A stretch of 64,000 nt of DNA from Saccharomycopsis fibuligera x Saccharomycopsis cf. fibuligera (Eukaryota > Ascomycota > Saccharomycetes > Ascoideales > Saccharomycopsidaceae). The notes beneath the pieces are model-generated. The model made no database searches. It saw only the letters and a list, made by a program, of their open reading frames with translations, and was not told where the DNA came from. The stretch covers positions 2,963,501-3,027,500 of the forward strand of contig CP012809.1 in the NCBI GenBank assembly GCA_001936135.1. The letters are read 5' to 3'. The position numbers were made by a program, and so were the translations under genes. Position 1 is the first letter of the stretch; the number at the start of each line of letters is the position of its first letter. Below are positions 40,969 to 52,386 of this stretch, piece by piece.

Positions 40969-43302
40969 TTAGGCCCGTTTATACAACGCTCTAAAAGACG
41001 AATCAATGCAATCTTTCAACTCCTTAAAAGAAGCAATGATACAAGTAGTGTCATCCTTACTAACCAACAAAATCTTTTCGTCCAATCCAGCGTCAAGCTT
41101 ATTCAAATTTTTCAAAACATGAACTAAATCAACTACCGGTTTTCCTTCTTGATCAACTTGATGGAAAACGTAATCACGGAACAATTTGATCGGGTACCGT
41201 TCACCAGTCTCGGACCATGATAAGTCGCCGTCAAATTCGGGTCTTTCAATAATGAAATTGATTTTGGTTAAAAGACGAACTAATCTAGCATTTTCAATTT
41301 CATTGGAAAGCTCACTCTCGTAGTAATCGCTACTTTTGGCAAAACTATCCAAAATTTTGAATGCCTGGAAAGAGATTTTCGGCATAAAGTCAGTGATTTT
41401 GCGATACTTGTTGCCATCATCTATAAGATAAAGTAATGCATCTTTGAATGACTCAGAATAGTCAAGATTACTAATTATCAGCTTCATTGTTTTTAAATCA
41501 TTGTTTGGATTTATTGGTGTGCTATATTGGATCGATATCAAGTCCAAAAGTAAGTTACCTAATTGTTTCAAATCTTGTTTTTGCAAATGATCAATGTATT
41601 CAAGCTTATTAGTGAATCCTAAATCAAATAAGTCGGTATTATCCTTGTCAAAATTCAAAATATCTGAAATCCCACAACTTGATAACTTGATTCTTTCTTT
41701 ACCGACAAGAATTACCTTGTCCAAATTAATTAGTCTAGCCGCTAAATTCTTTTCGTGAATTGACATTAATGCATTGGTTATCTGAACAGCATAAGACCAC
41801 AACACAGATTCATTTATTGATTTTGGTTTCAGCTGATGCGCATCCCTAAGAGTTTTACTCAATGGGTGATATTCATGCACAAAATATAATGAGTTGTCAC
41901 CAAAGGCAAGACTAGTAAATGCTTCACAAATTTGTACCACGTTGGCATTTTGAATTGTTTTCCATTTGTTTACCATCGCCAAAGACTTTTCATTGGTTAA
42001 TTGTAGTCCTTCTAATCTTCGCAAAACATAAGCATTACCATCATTATTAGAAAATACTTTGTATAGTGAATTAGGTACTCCATAATGTTTGACATTTTTT
42101 TCCAAAGTCTTATCCAAGGGCACCAATGAATGATAGACATAAACATGTTCTGGCAAATTAGAATGCTGAAGGGTTTGTAATGTTGCCTCGTTTCTTTTCA
42201 ATAAATATTCTCTAATGTCATTAGGTAAAAACAATGAGTAAGAATTCTTTTCATTGGGGTTCAAGTACTTTAAATGTGGTGGTGGGGTAGGAGCGTATAA
42301 ATGATGCTGTAATGGAAAACTGACCGGTGGAGGAGTGAAGAACATTTCTGTTGGCCTTGGGGTTAATGCTGCAGGTACAGTATATGGATTAAACATGGTT
42401 TCTGGTTTCCCTGTAGGCATTGCACTTAATACCGGCTCAGCATTGGCAATCAATGGAGTATGATGTTGGGAAATAGGCATATTGACATTTCTTAAAGACC
42501 CAGGAGTTTGGGGCGTTGATGTGGAATGTAGGGTTTGTAATTGCTGATGGGTAAGACCTGGAGATCCTGGTAAATCTGATGAGCTATGAGCCAAGTATGG
42601 ATTAGATACTAATGGTGGAGCAGAAGCTTGAAAAACTGGACTATCAAAGTTAAATCTTCCCGCAGAACCAGAACCAGCAACAGTCCCTAGTGCTGATTGT
42701 GGCGGCTTTCCGGATTTTTCTGGGGTTTTCAAGACACTTGCACTGCTGTTAATTGCGCTGTTAGTATCTCCGGAAGATGATACTTGAGCACCTTGTGGGT
42801 CTTGTAATGAATCAACACTTCTTGATGCAAAAGTTGAAGACAGTGGTACAAAAGATGGTATTTCATTTAAATTAGCTGATAATTTTGAGAATTTTGATTG
42901 AGTAGAAGGTTTAAATGCTTGAATGCTTGGATTAAATTTTTTGCTTGAATTAGCAGTGGAGGATAACGTTGAATCATTTGAAGCCTGACCATTAGAGTTT
43001 GGTAAAAGGTTTCGCGTTGCTGTTGTTGATGATGATGTTGGCATGCCAGTATTGGAAATTGGAGTTGTCAGCGGTATACTGCTTGATGGAGCAAATGCAG
43101 ACATTGGGTTACCGGAAATGGTAGAAGTATTCACAGTTTCAGCACCTGTAACAGTACCCGTGGCAGTTTTTGTGCCGTTATTTTCAGGAGTATCGTGGTT
43201 GAAAGCACATCCTTTGTTCTCATACCGACAAAAGCCGTATATCGTAATGTTCTTGCAGGGAACACTCTTAGCCCAGTCCATATCTGTCGCGCTTTCTTTC
43301 AT
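40969..43302 (-). CDS. PAN3: PAN2-PAN3 deadenylase subunit Pan3
   Basis: A 777-aa regulatory subunit of the poly(A)-nuclease. Pan3 dimerises, binds poly(A)-binding protein and recruits the nuclease Pan2 to trim mRNA tails. A CCCH zinc finger lies near the N-terminus (PCKNITIYGFCRYENKGCAFNH). It is followed by a long Ser/Pro-rich disordered region containing the FNPSIQAFKPS-type segment expected to bind Pab1. From about residue 360 there is a pseudokinase domain (YSLFLPNDIREYLLKRNEATLQ; YVLRRLEGLQLTNEKSLAMVNKW; LYFVHEYHPLSKTL), then a coiled-coil and the C-terminal knob (FIIERPEFDGDLSWSETGERYPIKLFRDYVFHQVDQEGKPVVDLVHVLKNLNKLDAG). I start at the ATG at 43302; the frame runs further upstream but without an ATG. 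An internal ATG eight codons on (MDWAKSV) is another possibility. Confidence 0.95.
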   Translation of the reverse strand: MKESATDMDWAKSVPCKNITIYGFCRYENKGCAFNHDTPENNGTKTATGTVTGAETVNTSTISGNPMSAFAPSSSIPLTTPISNTGMPTSSSTTATRNLLPNSNGQASNDSTLSSTANSSKKFNPSIQAFKPSTQSKFSKLSANLNEIPSFVPLSSTFASRSVDSLQDPQGAQVSSSGDTNSAINSSASVLKTPEKSGKPPQSALGTVAGSGSAGRFNFDSPVFQASAPPLVSNPYLAHSSSDLPGSPGLTHQQLQTLHSTSTPQTPGSLRNVNMPISQHHTPLIANAEPVLSAMPTGKPETMFNPYTVPAALTPRPTEMFFTPPPVSFPLQHHLYAPTPPPHLKYLNPNEKNSYSLFLPNDIREYLLKRNEATLQTLQHSNLPEHVYVYHSLVPLDKTLEKNVKHYGVPNSLYKVFSNNDGNAYVLRRLEGLQLTNEKSLAMVNKWKTIQNANVVQICEAFTSLAFGDNSLYFVHEYHPLSKTLRDAHQLKPKSINESVLWSYAVQITNALMSIHEKNLAARLINLDKVILVGKERIKLSSCGISDILNFDKDNTDLFDLGFTNKLEYIDHLQKQDLKQLGNLLLDLISIQYSTPINPNNDLKTMKLIISNLDYSESFKDALLYLIDDGNKYRKITDFMPKISFQAFKILDSFAKSSDYYESELSNEIENARLVRLLTKINFIIERPEFDGDLSWSETGERYPIKLFRDYVFHQVDQEGKPVVDLVHVLKNLNKLDAGLDEKILLVSKDDTTCIIASFKELKDCIDSSFRALYKRA

Positions 43303-43952
43303 GATTTTAGTTAGTTTACTTTGAATAGTAACAAAAGGTAAATTAAAAATCGTAACTTGCAAATGCTTTTAAACAAACAAACGCGTCTCTTTCTTTGAAT
43401 CGATACGTACTCATGGTGAACCAAGTAAACGCCAAATATTTTTCTATGGTTATTGGCCGTGTTTGGTGTGACTTAGAAAGGCGGAGCAGTGATAATACTG
43501 ATGCAATACTTGGAAAATTTTTTTAACGTGCAACTTTTGTTTAACTTCCAACTGTAACCTGCTTTTTACAAATTGAAAATGGCAGCCTGACAGTTGACGA
43601 TGAACTCAATGCATCGACATCGTTGGTGTGAACGCTCGGTTTCGAGGGCGTTAATGGCGTTTTGTGGGCCGCCTGGCAAATATTTTGGAGGTGCGCATGT
43701 GATTGTCATGTGCTATCCAGTTGAGGTTCTTGCACTCTGTCGATATATGTCAGTAATCAGTCAACAACTCATCCACTACCGGCCACATTGGCATGGATAT
43801 TTCTATTTACGTTGTGTAGTATAAAATAAAACGGTCTGTCTGCTGAAAGTGTAATAACCTCAAGCTTGTTAGCTAAGTTGCCGCATCGCGTGAAAACTGT
43901 CAGATGTAGTGAAGCCGTACTGTATATTGTAAATCTTTATTCTGTTTGAATA

Positions 43953-44189
43953 ATGTTCAAGAATATATCAGGTGTATATATAGTAGTTTCTAGTTGTGGT
44001 TGTCTTTCATTCTTTTGCAGGAATCGGATTTATAAAACCTGTGAGACGATTTTTAATAGCGCCAATACCTTAATCAATTCAAAAAATCACATGAATAGAT
44101 TGAAGGAAATATCTATAAACGGACGTAATCATCCAGGTCGACAACTACTTGATATTTCAAAAGAAATACTCCCGCCTACGGAGAGATAA
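43953..44189 (+). CDS. Possible small membrane-type ORF, 78 aa
   Basis: An ATG-initiated frame with a hydrophobic stretch near the N-terminus (GVYIVVSSCGCLSFFC) followed by a basic hydrophilic tail (KNHMNRLKEISINGRNHPGRQ, ending KEILPPTER). I do not recognise a family. The composition is less AT-skewed than the surrounding noise frames. A pyrimidine tract ending TTTTGCAG at about 44021 resembles a 3' splice site, so the tail could instead be a last exon, but I found no convincing 5' partner. Confidence 0.25.
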   Translation: MFKNISGVYIVVSSCGCLSFFCRNRIYKTCETIFNSANTLINSKNHMNRLKEISINGRNHPGRQLLDISKEILPPTER

Positions 44190-44349
44190 GGACTTTGATT
44201 GGAAAACCATTCCAATATCTAGTCTTGTTTACTACATCACCACGGTAATGAATTAGATAACACATCAGTGTTATCTTAGTGAGTGGAAGATGGTACTGAA
44301 GTGAGACCCCTTTCTTTTTATCTGTCGACAGCAAAGCAATGACCCTCAA

Positions 44350-44402
44350 AAAAAAAAAAATAATAATAATAATAATAAAAAATAAAAAAAATAAAAAAAA
44401 AA
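44350..44402. repeat. TAA/A-rich simple repeat
   Basis: A run of 13 A, then six TAA/ATA units, then alternating A-tracts with single T. Simple-sequence DNA between genes. Confidence 0.85.
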
Positions 44403-46218
44403 TATCATTCATCCTAGACTGTAATCTCTCCTATATCTATTTCAAATCCAAAAGATCCATTAAAGTCTAACTAATACTAACGGGGTTTTCACTTGTACAA
44501 GTTTCCCCTATATAATAACAACTGAACAATACTGTATATACTATATAGATTATAAGATTTTATTTTCTACCGTTTATATAGAAATAATAAATCGATATTG
44601 TGTGTGAAAAAAAAAAATCAGCGTTCATCGTCAGCTCAGTAAGCAAAATCATAATTTATAATTTGCTAAATGGTTTTTCTGTTAATTTTTTCCCTTTAGG
44701 AGAGAGAACAAATATTCATGTCGCAGAACTATATAAATTACCTTTAGTTCCCTTTTTTTTAGTGCTTGCTTAAACAATAGGTTATTGGCAAATACGATGG
44801 ACTATAAACATTAATTTCTCTTCTAGAGTATACTGCTTACTAAATACGTCATCGCTTGATCCCCCACTCTCCTACAGTACATAAGTGTAAATTATTTAGT
44901 ATTCATTTGGCTTCTATTTTGGTACAAAAGTTGGTTAAATGATAGCGCATCCATTTAATCTTTAGTCCAAGATTTTTTTTTTTTTTTTATATTTTTAAAC
45001 AGTCCTTAATTTACACAAATTGAACACTTTTCTTTCGCTTCACGAAATTAATAAGCTTTTTTTACTTTTCAGATTTGCCTCTGCAGTAGTCTTATTTAAC
45101 AGGTGTAGTTTCTAGCATAGGAAAAACTGTAGTTACTTATTCAAGAGAAATAACTATGGTTTTGCAATACAGATGAAATCAAACCATATTGGTTGGGGTG
45201 AACTGAATTTTAGTGAAATACACTCAAAGATTGCCTTTTTGGCTCTTGAAGTCCTCTTTAATCTTACTGAATTCTTTTGAAAATAAAATATTGCCTTTTT
45301 ACAACAACTGTATATCCAAGGTCTTGTGAAACTGCAACAGTCTTTATGCAGGATTAAGCTGCATGAATAAGTAACAAAACGTACAACAAAACCAATCGTA
45401 GTTTGCTCCAATCACACAAAATTTCATTGTAATGCTGTGATTTGTTGCTTTATAAATTTTTCAAAAAAGCTGTACAGAAACTACTCAAAGGTCTAAATTA
45501 AAGATCAGTGTCTTGTATTATCAAAGCAACCAATAGAATGAAGAACGAGAAACAAAAATTCTATTTAAAATAGAAAATAAACAAGTGCAAGTGCAAGAGG
45601 AAACTAATCAAGAAACCTTGAGCACAAAAGATAGAATCTTAGCCTAAAGTCTAAACATGAGAAAAATAATATTATCAACGTAAAATAAAATGAATCTTGG
45701 AATTATGTAGTGTAAGAAACAAAAAGCTAATAAATAATGAAATAATAACTTGATAAATTTGAAAGTGAAAAATAGCAAAAGAAAAGCAAAATTAAACGTC
45801 TAAAAAATAACAACTATCAACTATCAACAACAAAAAATAAAGATATCAAAAGAAAATAAATTAAAAAGCAAGAACAAAACACACGTAGAAAAAAAAAGGA
45901 TTTTGTGAACTAAAAAGATTAAAAATCAATTTAAGACGAGAGAAAAAAAAAAAAATTAAAAGTTTATATATAATAAAAAGGGAAATGTGGGAAATTAATA
46001 GAGTAAAAAGTAACAAAAAAGAAGAAATAAAAATAAGATAACTGTTGAATGCTATTGATCATTCGCCACTTTGTTCACTATACCAGATTAATTGAATAGA
46101 ACTTCAAGCAACCAATATAAATGGGCATAATGAAGTCACCAAAAGAGAAGAAGCATACTGATATCCTTTATAGCTGAAAAATGTAGCGTCTGGTATAAAG
46201 GGACCATACCAGCTCAAT

Positions 46219-47027
<809 letters not shown>

Positions 47028-47562
47028 TTTATGTCGATGTTATTGGATATTTTTTGTATTTGGTTAATTATTGTTTATTGACGTAAAATGCTTTTTATTA
47101 TTATTATTTTAATTTCTGTTTTAGTTTAAATTGATTTATTTTTTTCTTTACTTTTTTTTTCTATTTTTTAGTGTGCAAATGAGTGTATGGAATCCAACAG
47201 ATGGAAGAAGTGATGTAGCAGTGCTTGCCCAGCTGGATATTGAATGGGCTATGAACTTGGATGATAAGCAAATAAAGATCTATAAAGCTGCTCGGGGCGC
47301 AATAGAATAGAGTAGCACTGGAGACGTCTTAAGTGGTTGGTTGGCTTGGCTAGCTGGTTGGCCGGTGTGTGTTGGTTTCAGTCGCTGAAATTTTTCAAAA
47401 AGGACACGGTCCAAACCTGGGGCCCCAGGGCCGCAGAACCGCGTTTTCTGTCCTTTTTGCCCGTTGCGGTTACGTCACTTACAGGCATTCAAACGATAAC
47501 CTAAACAATACCAATATTGAAAGCCTTCTTAGTTATTCTATACATCTATGTCAATTAACAGT
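47028..47562. promoter_or_regulatory. ARF3 upstream region / BZZ1 3' flank
   Basis: 535 bp holding the ARF3 promoter next to exon 1, with T-rich sequence, and the BZZ1 terminator region. An inverted GGGGCCCC-like core (ggggccccag) lies at about 47420. No gene recognised. Confidence 0.45.
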
Positions 47563-49561
47563 CTACAAAAACTCAGCGTACGAGGTAGGAAAAAGCCCCT
47601 TCATTCCCTTCAGCTCTCCTAGGGTCCATCCAGAACCATCGTCTTCTTCAAGCACCGCGACGGTTTCGTCCGCCTTCACTGTCAATTCATCCGAACCATC
47701 AGCTTCGTAATCGTACAAGATTCTGGCCTGAGGAAGCTTTTTAGCCCCTCTTTTTGGTAACACTTTTGGTGGGATCTTCTTAACAGAGTTATCCGAAGTG
47801 GATGCAGTGCCAGATATAGGCTTTTCCACCTGATTGATGGTGATATAACTTGTCGGCACCAAACCAGCTTCTCCGTTGGTCTTTTGCACTTTCGTCCAGC
47901 CAGATCCATCGTCAGTTTCCACCACTTCAAACTTCTCATTAGCTCCAACAGAAACCTCATCATCAGCTGCTGACTGATATGGGTAAACTGCAACACCTTC
48001 ATTGACAGTGACAGTCGAGGTGGCTTGCGATGTAACACTTGTGCTTCTTAATCTAGAACCAACAAGAGAACCAATACCTTTGCTATGCGTAGTACTTGCC
48101 CTTGATAATTTTCCATTGCCAGTGGCAACACCAGCACCGCTAAGATTATTGCTGCTTGAATGATGTGAGGATGATTTTTTCAAAAATCCGAGTCTGCTCT
48201 TTTTCTTCTTTTCGAGTGGTTCAGTCAAGGTCAAATCGTTATCTCCCGCAGATGATTGGATAGTTTGCATTGCTACTTCAGCAGCAACTCTTTTGTTATC
48301 ATTGACAATAAACACTTTTAATGACTGAATTGATTCGTCAACGTAGTAACTAACACTCTTTTTGTTTTTTGTATCAACATTCTTGTTATTTTTCATGGAT
48401 ATTTTCAATGAGTTTATCTCGCTGATTTTTTCCTGCAATTTTTCACAAGCGCTATCATTTTCTAAGTACAATTTATTAGCTACTGCAAGTTGTTTTTTCA
48501 AATCATTTAATTCGTCTGGCTTCACAATAACTTGATCATCATCATGCCATATTGGTGATGGCTCATAATAGAAATCTTGAGGCTCTTTCCAAGGTTCAAT
48601 GTTGTGTTTGATAAACATGATTGTATCTAATTGAAAGCTGTTTTTTTCAACAAATGAGTTAGCTCTGTCCAAATGGCCATTAACAGAATTATTGACATCT
48701 TTTTCCAATATCACCGCATTCTGCCAAATTTTGTTCAATTCATTCGTCTTGAATTCATTAATATCTTGGAGCCCATCCAAAATTTCTGGCAAATCTTGAT
48801 AATAGTATTTATCCTTTAATCTGTTCGTTTGGTTGATCTTGATAATATACGCATTTTTACTAACATTCATCTTGTATTCTTTTTCGCTTAGTTTTTTATT
48901 CATCTTGTCAGATTTAGAACTTTTTTCCGACTTTACTCTAACATGTTCCATATCCTCACACGTCGAGTCGTATGACTGCTTGGCTTTCTTCAAGTCAGCA
49001 TAACTACTGTCTCTCTCTTTAGTGACTAATCCGTTTAAGTCATTATATTTTTTTTGTAAAACATTAGCGATTCTTTGGAAACGAGCCACGCTTTCAGCAA
49101 TTTGCACATCAAGGGTACTAGAAAAATTCATCTTGTCCTTAGCTATCAATTCAGTTTGATTTAAAATCTCATTCCATACAGTAAGAGTAGAATTTTCCAA
49201 AGACCCTGGCGTGACTACTGGCTCATCACCAACACTAACCAACGAACTAATTTTGGCTTTCTTTTTGAAGGATTCGGAACATAATGATTGAAGCTTTGTA
49301 GCGTATTCTTTCTCAATTGCGGATCTTTGTCTATAGAATGATTCTATATCGCTTAGCCAGGACAAGTTGTTACTTAGCCATTTGTCTGTTTTTTTGAATG
49401 AGTCCTAGAGAGGTTTAGTGTTAATAACTTCGATCAGACAGTGAAACTGTGACAAGAACTGCAGCAGTAATGCAAATGCAAATGCTACTCTGCTAGTATT
49501 TCAATGTACGAAAACCTACCTTGAGCTCATTACCAATGCTAACGTTCTCTATCTCGGCCAT
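47563..49561 (-). CDS. BZZ1: F-BAR and double-SH3 protein Bzz1, two exons
   Basis: Exon 1 is 49561-49520 (14 codons, MAEIENVSIGNELK). The intron is 49519-49405 (115 bp, GTAGGT to CTAG). Exon 2 is 49404-47563. The joined start MAEIENVSIGNELKDSFKK and WLSNNLSWLSDIESFYRQR matches yeast Bzz1 (SIGNEIKDSFKETHKW). The protein is 627 aa (633 in baker's yeast). An F-BAR domain covers about residues 10-270, followed by coiled-coil (about 300-370). Two SH3 domains close the protein (AVYPYQSAADDEVSV to GLVPTSYITI; ILYDYEADGSDELTV to GLFPTSYAEF). Bzz1 binds Las17/WASP at endocytic sites and promotes branched actin assembly. Without exon 1 the F-BAR tip would be missing. Confidence 0.93.
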
Positions 49562-49868
49562 TGTATTGAAACTTATAGTCTTTGGTTGTACGGGAACTTT
49601 CTAAAGGCCTGTAGTCCGTCAATGGCAACAGAGTCCTGATATCCGTTTGTGATTAACTGCTTCACTACGGTGATCGACAAAATAGGAGACCGCCAGGGCC
49701 ACGCAACCATCAGCGTCAACACTCCCCTGCCAACTTTGACATGAGAGAAACTTCAAGCTACAGGTATTTCATTATAATAGTTTATATTGAGTAAAATGAC
49801 TTATAGCCAATGTATATTGATACAAGTAGAGCAGAGTCGCTGATACATAAACCAGGCAAACAGGTAGC
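49562..49868. promoter_or_regulatory. BZZ1 promoter
   Basis: 307 bp between two minus-strand genes. It serves as BZZ1 upstream region and 3' flank of the UPF0652 gene. No motif stands out. Confidence 0.4.
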
Positions 49869-51680
49869 TTAACCATTGAAACCGGTAAATCCAGACAAAA
49901 GGAAGAACTTAAAGTATTCTTGCTTATGAATCTCGTTAGCCCATTCCCACGTACTAGTTAATCTACCATCGACACAAGAACCAGCAGAGAAAAAGTCGTT
50001 AGCACCACTTCCATTGAATGCTTTGGTGAAGAAATTCTGCAAAATGTGTTTGAGCAACTCGTCAACTGAATGGAATTGCAGTTTGATCAATTCAACCAAG
50101 AACTCATCTTTAGGAAATTCATCTTCAATATGAATTAAGCAGTTATCAATTGGGATCAAAATCTTTGGTACTTGCAAATACTTGTCAAGGAAAAACAACC
50201 CATTAGGAACAGTAGAGTCTCCTAAATGTATATAAGATGACCCAATCCAATACCCAGATGCCTTTTTCACTTTTTCGACAATATTGAACATGTGTCTATA
50301 AAGCTTAGGACATGCTTTAACTCTATTCAAACCTTGCCCTGTCTCGGTTAGTTTATAGTGACCATTATTGCTCAACAAATCATCATCGGCCAAAGACCAT
50401 AAATGTATCATTTCCTTCATGATTACGGACCACAAATTTAACGACTGCAAAACATAATCAAATTGCTTATCGTGATCATGGGTCAATCTTGCTCCATTGG
50501 AACCCATTCTGATATTTAAGTTGTAAACTGGATGGCTTTTTTGATTTTTGTAAAACATCAATCTGTTAATCATTCTAGTTATTGGTTTTCTGTTAGCGTT
50601 AGTGAACGCATTAAAGTCACCAATAGAATACAAAACCTGTTTAATTTCTTCATCGTCAAAACCATTTCTAGATCTATATTTTCTAGCTAGCTTTTCAATG
50701 GCATATTCTTTAATTTTGATTTCTTTTTGCACTTGAGATCTAGGTTTGTTTCTTGAAGATATTTCCGCCGTAGCGTTAATGATTAATTCATTATCAAAGA
50801 TTCCCAAAGCGGTCTTATCTTCTCTAGAATCCAAATAATCATAGACCGTCTTGATTGGCTTGTAAAGATCGAATTCCATATGTGATTTGATTTCCGGCAA
50901 TCTTGAATCCATAATCATATAAATTAATTTACCAAAATTGTCATTGAATCTGTTTGGATTCAAAATCTTGTATCTTCTTCCAATTTCAAAAATATTTTGA
51001 AACCATTTTTCATTGTCTTTGAAGTTTTTATTCACAATCAATTCGGTACCTATTTTCATATTTTTGGAAATGACCAACCCTAGCAAAATTGAGCATATTT
51101 CTTTGAGTTGAGAAATGATTCTTTTTGATTTGGACGTATATGAAAAAATATCAATTTTGTTAGTGTAGTCAGAGACATTCAATGCAGAATCTAACAATTT
51201 GAATAATTGACGTTCTTCACTGGTCAATCTTAACGGAATGTATTTTGCCTGATTTTTGATCTCATTCATTATGATTTTATTGATGTCATTAGCATCATCA
51301 CCAATTGCCAAAGGCTTGGATAATTGATCAAGTTCTTCATTTGTGTACTGAACATCTTCCTCATCTTTGATAATTTTGTCTGATTGAACATCTTGCTGTT
51401 GCTGCTGCTCTGCGTTGCTGATTAAATCGTTGTCAATTTTTTCAGAAACATGGGCTTTTCTTTTCCCAGAACTATGAATCAATCTATAGCAAACACTACA
51501 AAAATTGTCATCGCAGTTAACACAGTGCAACTCGCTTGGCATATCAGTACACTCAACACAGTATTTGGTACTGTCTTGCTGATCTGCAGCGGCATCGTCG
51601 AGTTTGGAGTTCAATTCGGTGTCATCTTCAATGACAACATCATCTTTTTCTAAGATGTCGTTCAATGTTGGCTTATCCAT
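49869..51680 (-). CDS. B-box zinc-finger UPF0652 (DUF2009) protein
   Basis: A 603-aa protein of a eukaryote-wide family of unknown function (UPF0652/DUF2009). Near the N-terminus (about residues 40-80) is a B-box-like zinc finger, CVECTDMPSELHCVNCDDNFCSVCYRLIHSSGKRKAHV. The DUF2009 region follows from about residue 150 to the end, with its conserved blocks: KIDIFSYTSKSKRIISQLKE, GKLIYMIMDSRLP, YRSRNGFDDEEIKQVLYSIGDFNAF, LTHDHDKQFDYVLQSLNLW, TGQGLNRVKACPKLYRHM, VHLGDS-like IHLGDSTVPNGL, and the C-terminal FNGSGANDFFSAGSCVDGRLTSTWEW to FLLSGFTGFNG. The family is found in plants and fission yeast; I do not recall a baker's yeast member. I start at the ATG at 51680 (MDKPTLNDIL); upstream codons are open without an ATG. 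Confidence 0.82.
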   Translation of the reverse strand: MDKPTLNDILEKDDVVIEDDTELNSKLDDAAADQQDSTKYCVECTDMPSELHCVNCDDNFCSVCYRLIHSSGKRKAHVSEKIDNDLISNAEQQQQQDVQSDKIIKDEEDVQYTNEELDQLSKPLAIGDDANDINKIIMNEIKNQAKYIPLRLTSEERQLFKLLDSALNVSDYTNKIDIFSYTSKSKRIISQLKEICSILLGLVISKNMKIGTELIVNKNFKDNEKWFQNIFEIGRRYKILNPNRFNDNFGKLIYMIMDSRLPEIKSHMEFDLYKPIKTVYDYLDSREDKTALGIFDNELIINATAEISSRNKPRSQVQKEIKIKEYAIEKLARKYRSRNGFDDEEIKQVLYSIGDFNAFTNANRKPITRMINRLMFYKNQKSHPVYNLNIRMGSNGARLTHDHDKQFDYVLQSLNLWSVIMKEMIHLWSLADDDLLSNNGHYKLTETGQGLNRVKACPKLYRHMFNIVEKVKKASGYWIGSSYIHLGDSTVPNGLFFLDKYLQVPKILIPIDNCLIHIEDEFPKDEFLVELIKLQFHSVDELLKHILQNFFTKAFNGSGANDFFSAGSCVDGRLTSTWEWANEIHKQEYFKFFLLSGFTGFNG

Positions 51681-51881
51681 CTTGATGAGTCGAATGTTGA
51701 TAATCCGATCTACTTGACTTGAGTCCTCAAAGCTATGGCAAACTAAACTAAATAAAAAAGTTTCAGCGGCCAAAGAAAAACAGTTTTGCTGATGGTTTTT
51801 ATTTTTACATGAATGCGGGGGCACGTGCAGATAAGATTTAAAATATTAGTACAGACATATATATGAGTTATGCTAACTAGC

Positions 51882-52386
51882 TCAAGCAATGACGGTGCTG
51901 TAGTTATTCTGTGATACTGTTTCAGAGAACTTGTTTTCAACCACAGTGCACAAGTCAGCCAAGTCATCCAACCCTTTATGAAGAGCCTCCACCGCGGTGA
52001 TTTTGCCGTACGTTTGGATACGTAAATGAAGCTTAGTTTCTGATGGATGAGGAATTGAGTAACCGCAAAATTCAACTTCGGGGTTCTTTATTATCATTTG
52101 TTTCAACGCATTTCCTAGCGTGTGGTCTTCGTCCATTATTTGAAAAGAAGCAGCAGTTCCGTCTTCAGAAGCACCCGGTAACTAAAAAAAAAAAAAAAAT
52201 TGTTAGCAACATGCATAATAAATATAATAAATAGTCTCAGTAATATTAAGGAAAAATAGTACGTACAATCTTGATCTTGTCGAAATCTTGTTCTTCTTCC
52301 TCCTCTTCTTCTTCTTCAACATCTTCTGGTTCGGCGTATTCTTCGCCCATAGTTACATCCTGTTGTTCTATTTTCTCTTCAGCCAT
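51882..52386 (-). CDS. RPC19: RNA polymerase I/III subunit AC19, two exons
   Basis: Exon 1 is 52386-52267 (40 codons, an acidic leader MAEEKIEQQDVTMGEEYAEP then a Glu run, QDFDKIKI). The intron is 52266-52182 (85 bp, GTACGT, GCTAAC branch region, TTTTTAG). Exon 2 is 52181-51882 (LPGASEDGTAASFQIMDEDHTLGNALKQMI to the end). The joined 139-aa product matches yeast Rpc19 (142 aa), including SEDGTSASFQI, EDHTLGNAL and NPEVEFCGYSIPHPSE. AC19 pairs with AC40 to form the alpha-like assembly platform shared by RNA polymerases I and III in the nucleus. The A run at 52184-52199 on the plus strand is the polypyrimidine tract of this intron. Confidence 0.95.

Larger units (their letters stand above)
43303..46218. 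other. 2.9-kb gap between PAN3 and ARF3
   Basis: The left part is the PAN3 promoter and the right part the ARF3 3' flank. A possible small gene at 43953-44189 is listed separately. AT-rich microsatellite-like sequence (TAATAATAAT and A-runs) lies at 44350-44402. From about 45480 to 46040 the plus strand is strikingly purine- and A-rich over more than 500 bp. No other gene recognised. Confidence 0.5.
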
